A DNA stretch of 45,130 nucleotides from Lentisphaerota bacterium (GTDB lineage Bacteria; Verrucomicrobiota; Lentisphaeria; Oligosphaerales; JABHEG01): assembly GCA_018676675.1 (NCBI GenBank), contig JABHEG010000031.1, forward strand, positions 1-45,130, given 5' to 3'. The position numbers were made by a program, and so were the translations under genes. Numbering within the stretch: the stretch's first letter is position 1; each line of letters opens with the position of its first letter. Below the pieces are notes generated by a model, which was not told the origin of the DNA, ran no database searches, and saw only the letters and a list, made by a program, of their open reading frames with translations. Shown in pieces: positions 1 through 8,475 of the stretch.

Positions 1-1095
1 CATCATGACATGGAGTCCGTTCACGTCATCGCCGTGGCACAGCCAGGGCGAACGATTCCCCGTGACGCGGATTCGGCTGAAACCGGTGTCCAGGCACTCC
101 CGGAGGAACTGCCCGTTGATCCCGGTGACAACCGTCTTTTTCATCTCGGTTGTGCTATTGGGAAGTACCACTTGCCCCCGGTGTCCGTCCTCTGAAACAC
201 GTCTGCTGAGCAGCGCCACCACAGAAGCAGTCGCGCAGAAGACGACCACCTCATCCTGGTCGGAAGTGAGCTGCGTCAGAGCGGCTTTGATGAGGGGGAT
301 GTCTCCGGGGTGAATGGTGACCGTGCCGTCGTAGTCAGCGTTGTCACCGGGGACCACATGCTGGTAGTTCGGGTAGACACCTTCGGGACAGATGACTTGG
401 TACCGCCAGACTGCCGTGTCGATCTCAAGCGTATCCGTCTCGTCTTCTGTCAACACACCGATCCCACCCAGATCAGATTCGAGTATGCCGTTCTTGAGAA
501 CACCGGTGGCGGGGACAATGATATCCCGGTCGAATGGGGATTCCTCAATGTCGATCCGGGTCAGACGTCGACCGTCCGTCCCTACGACAGCCTTTTCTTC
601 GTGGTGGAAGAAGACGCCGTTAAGGACATGGCGGGTTTCGTCAGTAGAGGCAAAAGGAACAGCTTTGCGATAGGCGGCGAGGAAGGTCCCGAGCTTGCGC
701 ATGGTGGTCGGGATCTGCTTCTCCCTGGGGAAGTCGGCAGTATCTGTGGTCGGGACATTCCTGGAAATGCTCTCCCCGCCCACGACTGCGGTGACCGGGA
801 CGAGGTTGTCCCGTTCCGGACCGATCACTGCTGTGTCGTCTTTCCGGATACCCGATTCAAGCGTCTTCAGTTCGGCGAAGGGAAACAGGAACGGCACGAA
901 CTCACCGACATCCTGTCCCATCAGGTTGAAGACCAGGCTCTCCTGGAAGTTGGCCGCAACGATCTCGACAATGTCGTCCTGTCCCGGGCGGACCAGAACG
1001 TGTTGAAGGACGGGTAGCGTCTTCTTCCGCGGAATGACTTTCTTGAACCCCGATACCATGGTCTTGAGGTCTGAGCGTGTGAGGGTGATCGGCAT
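1..1095 (-). CDS. dnaN: DNA polymerase III beta subunit (sliding clamp) homologue, cut by left edge
   Basis: This frame is open from the ATG at 1093-1095 to the first base of the window (365 codons, no stop). It matches bacterial beta clamps, the ring that tethers DNA polymerase to its template. Visible landmarks are an N-terminal RKKTLPVLQHVLV (about residues 23-35), the central-domain TDETRHVLNGVFF (about 151-163), GTDGRRL (about 172-178) and YPNYQHVVP (about 241-249). These correspond to the conserved ATDGHRL and FPDYRRVIP regions. The last visible residues, GLHVMM, align with the usual C-terminus (YVVMPMRL-like), so probably only a few codons are missing. An AAAGGAGA ribosome site precedes the start. 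Chromosomal dnaN normally lies near dnaA, recF or gyrB. Here the upstream neighbour is a tyrosine recombinase, so I infer an extra, element-borne clamp. No dnaA, recF or gyrB is visible. Confidence 0.83.
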   Translation of the reverse strand, partial: MPITLTRSDLKTMVSGFKKVIPRKKTLPVLQHVLVRPGQDDIVEIVAANFQESLVFNLMGQDVGEFVPFLFPFAELKTLESGIRKDDTAVIGPERDNLVPVTAVVGGESISRNVPTTDTADFPREKQIPTTMRKLGTFLAAYRKAVPFASTDETRHVLNGVFFHHEEKAVVGTDGRRLTRIDIEESPFDRDIIVPATGVLKNGILESDLGGIGVLTEDETDTLEIDTAVWRYQVICPEGVYPNYQHVVPGDNADYDGTVTIHPGDIPLIKAALTQLTSDQDEVVVFCATASVVALLSRRVSEDGHRGQVVLPNSTTEMKKTVVTGINGQFLRECLDTGFSRIRVTGNRSPWLCHGDDVNGLHVMM

Positions 1096-1375
1096 CTGTG
1101 CGTCTCCTTTGCGTTGAGGGGTAGCTAACGGACGGTCTTAGGAAAGGCCGTGTGGGAATGATCAATACGGGGCAATGGGGGCGAGTCCTGTCGACGATGG
1201 CGACGTCAGTTGGGCAGGAAACAGCCCCGGCAGGGCGGGGAGGGAGCGGGAGATAGAGGCAGTAAAGCCTTCGATCAGCAGTCCGAAGGCCCTACTAATC
1301 TATACTTACGCGGATTCGGCGAGAATTAAGGTTCTGCAGGGGCGACCGGTCAGGACTTCCGGGGACGTGTGTCGC
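1096..1375. other. Intergenic region between recombinase and clamp genes
   Basis: There is no convincing gene here. It would hold the promoter of the clamp gene. On the minus strand a TATAGATT box lies near 1298-1305, but I see no good -35 element. A perfect 7-bp stem (1267-1273 with 1284-1290) lies downstream of the recombinase stop and is listed separately. Confidence 0.5.
1267..1290 (-). terminator. Hairpin after recombinase gene, possible weak terminator
   Basis: GCCTTCG pairs perfectly with CGAAGGC around a 10-nt loop, about 85 nt past the recombinase stop on the minus strand. Only three T residues follow it in that direction, so it is at best a weak intrinsic terminator. It could equally be a structured leader for the clamp gene. 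Confidence 0.3.
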
Positions 1376-3115
1376 CTACTTCCATTCCCGGCGCAGCTTG
1401 TCGAGGTCGAAGCCAAGATCAAGCAATTTGACCGCTTCGAAAAGCTGGGGCGGTCCGAGGAGGTCACCGTAGCGACCGAAAGTCTGGTCGCCTTCCAGGG
1501 AATGCCCCATTAACTGCGGGAGGCGGACATCAAGAACACCCGCCTGCTTCAGCCCGTCGTCAAAGGTATGACGGAAGCTGTGGAAGTCCTTCTTCTGCTT
1601 AAGATCAGCCGGGGTCAACCACTTCTTGCGCCAACGGGCGAACCACGCGGAGACTGGCTTGCCGTAGCCATCGCGCTTCTTTTGCAGATCCGGCCACAGA
1701 CGCTCTTCGCCCTGCCGCCTCAGATCCTCGACGTAATCCAGAAAGCCGAGGGCGACAAGATGCGGATGCATCGGTACAAGACGCCGGGCAGCTTTGCTCT
1801 TCAGCCTCTTGTCATCGCCCCGTCCGTTCACGTCGAAGCATGGCACTTCATCCTTGTCGACGATGTCGTCAAGATGCAGCTGCGCTATCTCATTCTGACG
1901 CATACCGGAGTAAACAGCCAGAAGAGGAGCCCAGTACTTCCACGCATGGCAGTTGGCGGGCAGTTGTACCAGTGCAGTCTGCATGTCCAGAAGGTTCTCG
2001 GGGGAATAGCCGGACCGCTCTTCGTTCGGGCGTGTCTTCTTCTTGTACTTGAGTCCCGACGCCGGGTTGGTGCTGAGGTGTTCATGTCTGACAGCCCAGC
2101 CGCACAGTCCACCTATCCTCCGAAGGTACTTGTTCTGCGTATCGACTGACATCCTGTCACTTTCGGGAATATCGAAGGTCAGCAAGTCGGCCAGCTTCAC
2201 ACCACGGTACTTCGGAGTCCGGTCACGGTGGATGGGCATCTTCCTGAGAACGCTGTCACGGAAGTGTAGAAGTCGCCGGTGGGTCAGATGTGTCAGAGGA
2301 ACGTCCCCAAAGTGGTCCTTCAGGAGTTCCAGTACCGCCATACTCTCGATCCGGGTCTTCTCAAGCCACGCCCCGGCAGTCATCTGCTCGTCGACGTATC
2401 CGTCGATGGCCTGAGAAAGGGTGATTCCGGCGGGGGGTGCCTCTGGAGTAGGGAGCTCGGCTGCGGGAGGACGAACCAAAGGGGCTGCAATCGGCCCCGG
2501 GGTACCAAAGCTGTCAACCGTGACTTGGTCGTAAGGGTTGTCGTAGTTGCCCTTGGCCCGCTCCAGCTCTACCTGCAACTGCACGATGTAGGCCTTCAGA
2601 CTCTCTCGGCAGAGCTTCGTCAGATCGGCAGGATGCCCAAAGTCGTCCAGATAATCGAGATCAGTCAGGTAATGGACCACATAATCGTAGATGGTGGAGA
2701 GATCATTCCGTGCTAAGGCGAAGCGTTCACGCTCCAGAGCTCCCTCCAGGTAGGCGATCTCCTCGGATGGATCTTCCGTGGATGGGGCCTGCTTGGGTAG
2801 GGGGGACCGCCCTAGGCGATTCCGTTCGTCGCTCGCAAGGGAGTCGTGGAAAGCATGCTGAACCACTTCGCGGATCAGCTCTTCCCTATCCGGCCGTTTC
2901 TCTGTCTTGAGCATGTGCTTGCGGATGTTCTTCACCAGCTCAAGGGTGCGGCTGATGATTTGTTCGGCCCGGCCGACTGCCTGCTGCCAGCTGTCAGTCT
3001 TGAGGCTCTTCTTGATCTCGGTCCGCCCGATGAAGGGACGGACATCTTGTGGAACCGTGTAGCGGAAGTGATAGTACCGCCCGGTTCGGACGACGTAGTT
3101 TAGCCCGATTTTCAT
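1376..3115 (-). CDS. Tyrosine recombinase / phage-type integrase
   Basis: This 579-residue protein has a C-terminal tyrosine recombinase domain, which cuts and rejoins DNA through a phosphotyrosine intermediate. The catalytic set is visible in order: Arg in YSGMRQNEIAQL (about residue 406), HSFRHTF (H-x-x-R, about 512-515), His in LMGHS (about 538) and Tyr in FGRYG near the C-terminus (about 549). The N-terminal part begins GRYYHFRYTVPQDVRPFIG, which resembles the N-terminal domain of many integrases of the DUF6538 type. A longer, charged middle segment precedes the SAM-like core-binding region, so it is longer than a typical 350-450 aa integrase. I chose the ATG at 3115 over an in-frame codon at 3187, because AAGGAAGG lies just before it and conserved sequence begins there. 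It is transcribed toward the clamp gene, and the two are probably parts of one mobile element. Confidence 0.9.
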   Translation of the reverse strand: MKIGLNYVVRTGRYYHFRYTVPQDVRPFIGRTEIKKSLKTDSWQQAVGRAEQIISRTLELVKNIRKHMLKTEKRPDREELIREVVQHAFHDSLASDERNRLGRSPLPKQAPSTEDPSEEIAYLEGALERERFALARNDLSTIYDYVVHYLTDLDYLDDFGHPADLTKLCRESLKAYIVQLQVELERAKGNYDNPYDQVTVDSFGTPGPIAAPLVRPPAAELPTPEAPPAGITLSQAIDGYVDEQMTAGAWLEKTRIESMAVLELLKDHFGDVPLTHLTHRRLLHFRDSVLRKMPIHRDRTPKYRGVKLADLLTFDIPESDRMSVDTQNKYLRRIGGLCGWAVRHEHLSTNPASGLKYKKKTRPNEERSGYSPENLLDMQTALVQLPANCHAWKYWAPLLAVYSGMRQNEIAQLHLDDIVDKDEVPCFDVNGRGDDKRLKSKAARRLVPMHPHLVALGFLDYVEDLRRQGEERLWPDLQKKRDGYGKPVSAWFARWRKKWLTPADLKQKKDFHSFRHTFDDGLKQAGVLDVRLPQLMGHSLEGDQTFGRYGDLLGPPQLFEAVKLLDLGFDLDKLRREWK

Positions 3116-3137
3116 GGCTCGCCCTTCCTTCCCGTTG

Positions 3138-3163
3138 CCGGTTTCGTACCGGTTTCGTACCGG
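3138..3163. repeat. 11-bp tandem repeat just upstream of the integrase start
   Basis: CCGGTTTCGTA occurs twice head to tail (3138-3148, 3149-3159), followed by a partial third copy (CCGG). It lies 23 bp upstream of the recombinase ATG. Short iterated repeats in this place often are arm-type or recombination-directionality-factor sites, or autoregulatory operators. That role is inferred from position only. Confidence 0.6.
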
Positions 3164-3242
3164 GATTAGAAGGGGATCTGAGCACAAAAGGGCGCAAACT
3201 GCTTACCACAAGCAGGTTAGCCCAAAAACGGGGTCGCCGCAC

Positions 3243-3325
3243 GGAGGCGCCTCCCACTTTGTCTTGGGTCATGCGTCTTTGGTGTCCTGAATGTGGGAGG
3301 GGGCTCCGTCCCGCGACCTGCCTCT
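3243..3325. repeat. Dispersed hairpin element downstream of the glycosidase operon
   Basis: The segment has a 12-bp palindrome, GGAGGCGCCTCC (3243-3254). It also has an inverted pair, CCTCCCAC (3250-3257) and GTGGGAGG (3293-3300). The stretch from 3293 (GTGGGAGGGGGCTCCGTCC) resembles the core of the 84-bp array at 15979 (GGGAGGCGGTGCCGTCCGCC), so I take both as members of one repeat family. It lies between the recombinase start and the glycosidase stop, so it may also help end transcription. No tRNA-like attachment site was seen. Confidence 0.45.
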
Positions 3326-3403
3326 CTCCGCAGGCCATCACGACCTCCCATATGAGCGACAGTACCCCTGGCGAAGGGCGGGCTCGCCTGCAACACAGCA
3401 TCG

Positions 3404-6400
3404 CTACCGAATCAGGTAGGCTTTTCCCTTCCCGAGCTTTACTTGACCGGTCGGGGTCATGCTGACTGGTGTGGCGCCCGGCAGGAGAACGACATTGCGG
3501 CCTGCCCGGACGAGTGCCTGCTCCGTGAAGGAGAATAAGGCTTGCGTCTTCCCGTCGGAAGAGGTCCAGAGCACGCCGGCGTCGTCAGGCAGGAGTTCTC
3601 GGGTGTGCATGTAGGGGAGGGCGGCGTTGTAGGCACGGTTCGCCGCGGCTAGCTCACGCTGCCAGCCCGGCTTGTGGCGGAAGCGGCGCCAGTACACGAA
3701 GGGCACGCAGCGATTGGCGAGTGCTCTGAAATACCAGCGACCTTCAACGAAGCCCTTCGCAAGGCGTGTCTCATACTCCTCCTTCCACGATCCGACGTAC
3801 GGCGACGTGTCGTACAACTCGTCCGGACTTGGCCAGCTTGGCGTGGGGGAATCCAGCCCATGGACCGGTAGACCGTTCGCTTTGATCCCGAAGTTACTGG
3901 ACGCCTCGGTGTAGGTGACGTAGCCGAGTTCCTGAATCGCCGCATGGAACCGGCTCAGGGCATTTCCCTGCCGAATCTCGAGATCGCGTGTGGCGCAGGT
4001 GACGCCATGGGTGAAGTTGGTGTAGGAGTCCAGCCAGAATCCCCCGAGCCCGGTTCGTTCCCTGATTCCCCGGAGGTTACCGATCGCGTACTCGAACCAG
4101 GGGCCTGTCAGGTCCACGCCGGTGATACTGGGCCAGCAGTAGTTGGTGGGGGGCTTGCCATCGCGCCCCTCCAGCTTGAACTCGGGATGCGCCTCAAACA
4201 GCGGTGTTTGCCCCCACAGATGGCCGGGGCCATACCAGGCAACCACGGTGATGCCTCGAGCTTTCGCCGCATCGCAGAGCGTCTTCAGAGCGGGTTCGCC
4301 TCCAAATGCCGAGTTGATGGCGAGGTCAGAAGGTGAGCATCCGCCGTGTTCCCAGGGCTCGTGGATCAGGATTCGTTTGAATCCACAGTCGGCGATGGGC
4401 GCGAGGAACTCGTCAATGATCTTCTGGTAATAGACGCCCTTGCCGATTTTGGCCATCTCCTTCCAGTCCGTCCACACGTTGGCCAGTGGGCGGGGCATGT
4501 CCTTGATGATTCCGACCTGCTTCCGAGCGTGACCATAGGCGAAGTCCCGGGCACGCGCCCAGAGATCCCTGTTTCCTTGCCGGGCCCAGAGGACATGCTT
4601 TGGCGTGGTGACGGCGGTCTTCTCTCCGGCGAACTGGTGGGCGTCCCTGAACATGACAAACTCTGGTGTGCCCATGCGCTGGTAACGGACGTAACAGGGC
4701 TCCCGGAAGTAGGCGAACAGAGCACCCTCCGGGGCGAACTGATAGTCCAGGCATTCTCCTGAGACAAAGCGTACGCCGCTGCCCGTGCAGTAGGAGGCCT
4801 GTTCGCCGAGCACAAAGACGTTCTTGCCGGCATAGCTGTTCTGGTCAATGACCGTCAGACCGACCGGATTGCCCCCCAACTCCCATGTCGCCCGGTCGAC
4901 GATTTGAAGCACGCCTACTTCACGGCTGCTGAACGTGTACCAAATGGTCAGTCCGTTGTAGCTGAGCCCTGCCACATCAACGCGGTGCGGGGCAATGTGC
5001 CAAACCAGCCGATCCGCTCGGCCGGCTGCGTTTCTCAGTTCCGTCTGAAGCGTGATTTCCCCATTCGGGGCGATCTCGTGGCCGGCATAGCGACACAGTT
5101 CGTATTCTCCACCGTCGGTCGTCTCGACGAGCGGGGCCATGGGAGGGGCTTGCGGACTCCGCAGAAAGACGTCTCCAATCGATACCGCTCCGATGCCCAG
5201 GACACGGTCTCCGTCACGGTGCACCCGGAGTCTGACTCCGTTCGTCAGAACCACGTCGATCGTCTTCGCTGTTTCATTCACGATTGACCTCGGGCTCGGC
5301 TTGGCGGCGGGCGCTTTGCGCGTGTGGCGGAAGGAGGGCGGAACCGGTGGGACATCGGTACCGTCCTCATCCCAATGGGTGATCATATGCGACGGGTGAA
5401 TCGGTGGGTTCAGCATGCTGCGGACGGTCAGATCGTCTACCCAGAGCGTTCCGCCTCCACACCGGGACCAGAACTCGATCTGTGCCCCTCCGGCATCGGT
5501 CGGACTGGTGAATCGACACGAGAACTGTTGATGGGGCCATGTTCCGTCCCTGGTGCCGCCGAGGGTGTAATAGGGCCTCACTCCACTGGCAACACTGTAG
5601 GGGGTTCCTTCCGTGTCGAAGAAGCGCAGTTTGATGTGGAACGTGTTGATGGCACGTGCCTGCAACCGGAACCGCAACTGGTACGTGGTGCCCGGCTCAA
5701 CCGCGAAGCGTTCACAGTTGAACGAGGCCCAATCGGGAGGCCGGACGGCGGCGGCCACGCGGTAATTGAAGTAATCGCTGTCCTTGAGGTCTCCGCGAAT
5801 GTCACTGCCCAGCAGTCCTGCATCAAAGCGCTGGCAGTAGCCTCCTCGAGGGTCTGCTTCGATCGCCATACGCTGAGCAGGTCCGAGCCAGCCTTTCGCA
5901 GCTCCCTGGCCCGGTCCGCCCGCCGTGATTGCTCCGTTCGGGGGACCTTCCGGGGCCGTCGTCTGCTTCACGACCTCGAAGGAGACGTCATCAAAACACA
6001 CGTCGCTTTCTGCCCCGTTCGCCTGCAGCACGACAGCGACGAAGCCGATGTCGTCGGGGGGATCGCCGTAGTCGAGGGCGTGCTTGCGCCATTGCTCGGT
6101 TGCTTTCACGGCCCCCAGACCTCCCCCTCTCAGCCACGCCCTTTTTGGACTGTATTGATAGAAGCTCAGCGAGAATGAGCCCTTGCCCTTGACCCAGACA
6201 CTCGCACGGTACCGTTTGCCTCGCTCTACCTTGACACGGTCTGAGAAAAGGACTGTGGAAGCATTCTGCGGCTCCGGCTTGGGCGTGAGCCGGACAGCTT
6301 TACCGCCGCCGTGCACGTGTTCTTTGCCGGTCGCAATCTGGACACGTCCTCCCAGGGTGGCGTGCCGTGTCCACCCGACGGGCACGTCTCCTGTTGCGGT

Positions 6401-6520
6401 CTCAAATCCACCGTCCGGAATCAGACCGGCTGCGCTGGCTGAGGCGCCGGCGAGCAGTGCTGTTGCCCACAGCAGTACGGAGCTGATGGCCAGCTGAGCG
6501 GTTTGTGAGGGAATGCGCAT
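3404..6520 (-). CDS. Secreted GH-D/GH36-like glycoside hydrolase with N-terminal carbohydrate-binding-like modules
   Basis: The protein is 1038 residues. It opens with a signal peptide (hydrophobic ISSVLLWATALLAGASASAA) followed by two beta-sandwich modules of CBM4/9 type. The first begins GLIPDGGFETATGDVPVGW and the second lies at about residues 195-365. A beta-rich domain and a TIM-barrel region (about 660-950) follow. The barrel resembles alpha-galactosidase-like clan GH-D and DUF6259 proteins. GFWLDSYTN (Asp about 831) sits where the nucleophile strand is expected, and an early strand reads GFKRILIHEPW. The C-terminus is a short beta domain. Substrate cannot be read from sequence. Its start lies 15 nt after the upstream gene, with AAAGGAGA before the ATG, so both are one operon. 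An alternative is a non-GH36 TIM-barrel hydrolase of unknown family. Confidence 0.7.
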   Translation of the reverse strand: MRIPSQTAQLAISSVLLWATALLAGASASAAGLIPDGGFETATGDVPVGWTRHATLGGRVQIATGKEHVHGGGKAVRLTPKPEPQNASTVLFSDRVKVERGKRYRASVWVKGKGSFSLSFYQYSPKRAWLRGGGLGAVKATEQWRKHALDYGDPPDDIGFVAVVLQANGAESDVCFDDVSFEVVKQTTAPEGPPNGAITAGGPGQGAAKGWLGPAQRMAIEADPRGGYCQRFDAGLLGSDIRGDLKDSDYFNYRVAAAVRPPDWASFNCERFAVEPGTTYQLRFRLQARAINTFHIKLRFFDTEGTPYSVASGVRPYYTLGGTRDGTWPHQQFSCRFTSPTDAGGAQIEFWSRCGGGTLWVDDLTVRSMLNPPIHPSHMITHWDEDGTDVPPVPPSFRHTRKAPAAKPSPRSIVNETAKTIDVVLTNGVRLRVHRDGDRVLGIGAVSIGDVFLRSPQAPPMAPLVETTDGGEYELCRYAGHEIAPNGEITLQTELRNAAGRADRLVWHIAPHRVDVAGLSYNGLTIWYTFSSREVGVLQIVDRATWELGGNPVGLTVIDQNSYAGKNVFVLGEQASYCTGSGVRFVSGECLDYQFAPEGALFAYFREPCYVRYQRMGTPEFVMFRDAHQFAGEKTAVTTPKHVLWARQGNRDLWARARDFAYGHARKQVGIIKDMPRPLANVWTDWKEMAKIGKGVYYQKIIDEFLAPIADCGFKRILIHEPWEHGGCSPSDLAINSAFGGEPALKTLCDAAKARGITVVAWYGPGHLWGQTPLFEAHPEFKLEGRDGKPPTNYCWPSITGVDLTGPWFEYAIGNLRGIRERTGLGGFWLDSYTNFTHGVTCATRDLEIRQGNALSRFHAAIQELGYVTYTEASSNFGIKANGLPVHGLDSPTPSWPSPDELYDTSPYVGSWKEEYETRLAKGFVEGRWYFRALANRCVPFVYWRRFRHKPGWQRELAAANRAYNAALPYMHTRELLPDDAGVLWTSSDGKTQALFSFTEQALVRAGRNVVLLPGATPVSMTPTGQVKLGKGKAYLIR

Positions 6521-6535
6521 GCGGCTTCTCCTTTC

Positions 6536-8275
6536 CTATCGATTTGTCGCCGGGTAACCAGCGGCACCGACCGTGTCTGTCGCGCCAATGAAGCCGGGCC
6601 CACCCGCCGCCACGTAACCACCACTGGCTCCCGATGTCTGAGCACTGACCCAGAATGCATACAGCTGCCCACCCCGGAGGCGAAAACGGAAACGCACGGG
6701 TTTCCCGGAGAGAGCCGACAGGTCAGGGCTGTCGCGCCAGGTGACCGCCTGAATCGTACTGCCGCTTGAGATCGGCGTGCAATTCGCTGCCGAGAACGGC
6801 TGCAGTACGGTGCCATCGACACCGAGAACTTCCACGCGCAGTTCTCCCTCTGCTACGTCCGCGTTGACAAAGCAGTATCGTCCTCTGAACACCACCGGGC
6901 GCGTGGTGAGTGTTCCGGGTGCATTCCCTGCACCCATGGAACTGAAGCCGTCGCGGCGCAGAACGGCCAGCCCGGTGTACGTCGCATCCATTCCGGTGGC
7001 GCGGTGTTTCCGGTTGGCGGCGGTGACATAGACGTAGAGCTTGTCGCCGACGACCAGACAGCACCCGCCCGCGGACTGGACATTACCCCAGTTCCAGTCC
7101 TCCGGCCGCTCGGAGACCGGACAGAACGCCCGGCGGTCAGGCCGGCTCCAGTGGAAGCCGTCCCGGCTGAATCCGACACACACCTCATTGACTTTCGGCC
7201 TGTTCCCGGTTGCTCCGGCCAGGGGGTGACCGCGCCAGATCGAGAACATCCCCAGCAGCACACTTTCATACGCCACGCAGTCGAGGTTGTAGAGCTGAGA
7301 CGGCACCAGATCCCACGGGCGCTCGGGAACGCGGCGGAGGGTGATGTCTTCCCGGGCCGGGTCGCGCTCGTCTGCACCGACCCAGAGTCCCGTGGGCTTC
7401 CCGTCCCAGTTCAGCCCCCGGAGAGCATCAGCATGCTCGTAGTAACCGCGGCATCGGCTCACCTCTTTGGAGCCGTCACGCAGGCCGAACACCCAGACCT
7501 TGCGGAACGCATTGTAGAACACAGTCGTGCGGTCTCCGCAGTGATCGCCATTGCCGAGCAGCGTCCAGTGTATTCCATCCGGGGACGTGTGAAGCTGCAG
7601 CCACTTGTGGAGACGCCCGGTCGCGTTCTGTTCGGCTCCCCGTTTCTCGATCACGACCTTGAACATCTTGAATCGTCGTTTGGGATCCTGTTCGTCGAGG
7701 TCGAGCCAGACCGTTGATGAGTTGCGGTATATGCCGGGCTTGTCCTGCATCACGATGTTGGTTCCGGGAACGACATCGAGCGTCGGTTTGACCCACTGCA
7801 CACCGTCGTGACTTGTCGCGTAGCAGGTGTTGTATCCGAGTCTGTCCGATTGCATGGCCGCGCCCCAATACCAGGCCTTGAACAGCTTGTCAGCCGGGTC
7901 GTACCACACACCGTCGCTGAAGACTCCTGCTCCCACGCGTCGCGTCTGCAGGCCGATGCCGTCACTTGCTGTTTCCGGCTTGAGCACTGGGCTTGCGGGA
8001 TGGTAGGTTGGGAGATGGTGCGTCCGTTTCAGGGTTGTGCTCTCAATCAGGAAGTCGTCCACGAACAGCTGGCGGCCGACATCAATAGGGATGACCGCGG
8101 GAGGGGTGGCCAGATACGGCGGGGGTGGTCCAGGCGTGCGTTTGAGTTCCCTGACCAGCGGTGGCCACTCGTCCGGCAAGGCGATGCCGTTGTGGAGGAG
8201 TTCGCCGGCATGGACTGTCGCTGCAGTCGCTGGAATCATACTTGCCCTCAACAATGCACGCCATGGATTCGTCAT
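6536..8275 (-). CDS. Secreted five-bladed beta-propeller protein, GH32/GH43-like
   Basis: The protein is 579 residues with a short signal peptide (MTNPWRALLRASMIPATAAT...). The conserved opening IDVGRQLFVDDFLIES is typical of a large uncharacterised family in Planctomycetota and Verrucomicrobiota. Repeated blade motifs such as TSHDGVQWVKP, TSPDGIHWTLL and FSRDGFHWSRP point to a GH32/GH43-like propeller. A small C-terminal beta-sandwich follows (about residues 470-560). The family's activity is not established, and hydrolysis of a glycoside is a reasonable guess only. I preferred the ATG at 8275 to an in-frame GTG at 8311, because of the AGGGAG site and the signal peptide beginning there. It is the first gene of the operon with the GH-D-like enzyme. 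Confidence 0.65.
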   Translation of the reverse strand: MTNPWRALLRASMIPATAATVHAGELLHNGIALPDEWPPLVRELKRTPGPPPPYLATPPAVIPIDVGRQLFVDDFLIESTTLKRTHHLPTYHPASPVLKPETASDGIGLQTRRVGAGVFSDGVWYDPADKLFKAWYWGAAMQSDRLGYNTCYATSHDGVQWVKPTLDVVPGTNIVMQDKPGIYRNSSTVWLDLDEQDPKRRFKMFKVVIEKRGAEQNATGRLHKWLQLHTSPDGIHWTLLGNGDHCGDRTTVFYNAFRKVWVFGLRDGSKEVSRCRGYYEHADALRGLNWDGKPTGLWVGADERDPAREDITLRRVPERPWDLVPSQLYNLDCVAYESVLLGMFSIWRGHPLAGATGNRPKVNEVCVGFSRDGFHWSRPDRRAFCPVSERPEDWNWGNVQSAGGCCLVVGDKLYVYVTAANRKHRATGMDATYTGLAVLRRDGFSSMGAGNAPGTLTTRPVVFRGRYCFVNADVAEGELRVEVLGVDGTVLQPFSAANCTPISSGSTIQAVTWRDSPDLSALSGKPVRFRFRLRGGQLYAFWVSAQTSGASGGYVAAGGPGFIGATDTVGAAGYPATNR

Positions 8276-8475
8276 CGCGTGTGCTCCCTGTTCGCAGTTT
8301 GGTCGGGTCACGAAGGAAGTCTGCCCTCAACAGCGGCAAACATCAAGCCGTGCGCTCCGGATCGGTCGCAGAAACCAAATGCACGGTTACCTGTGACATG
8401 CGATGCACAAGCCACTACGCTATGGACGGCGGGGCTCGTGTCAGTTGACCAACGTCCGATACATTGCGCGGTAGC
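8276..8475. promoter_or_regulatory. Divergent promoter region, propeller operon / sulfatase 1
   Basis: This 200-bp gap separates divergent genes and must hold both promoters. ATGCAC occurs twice as a direct repeat (8379-8384 and 8403-8408). A TTGACC lies at 8445-8450 but has no matching -10 box. No firm promoter call can be made. Confidence 0.4.

Noticed and set aside
310..1017. 235-codon plus-strand frame at the left end
   Set aside because: It is antisense to the beta-clamp gene, whose conserved motifs are clear. The plus-strand translation shows no domain.
3116..3403. tRNA attachment site for the integrase
   Set aside because: I could not find a cloverleaf or a T-arm GGTTC(G/A) motif in a tRNA context.
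8445..8473. TTGACC as the -35 box of sulfatase 1
   Set aside because: At 16-18 bp spacing the downstream hexamers do not resemble TATAAT.
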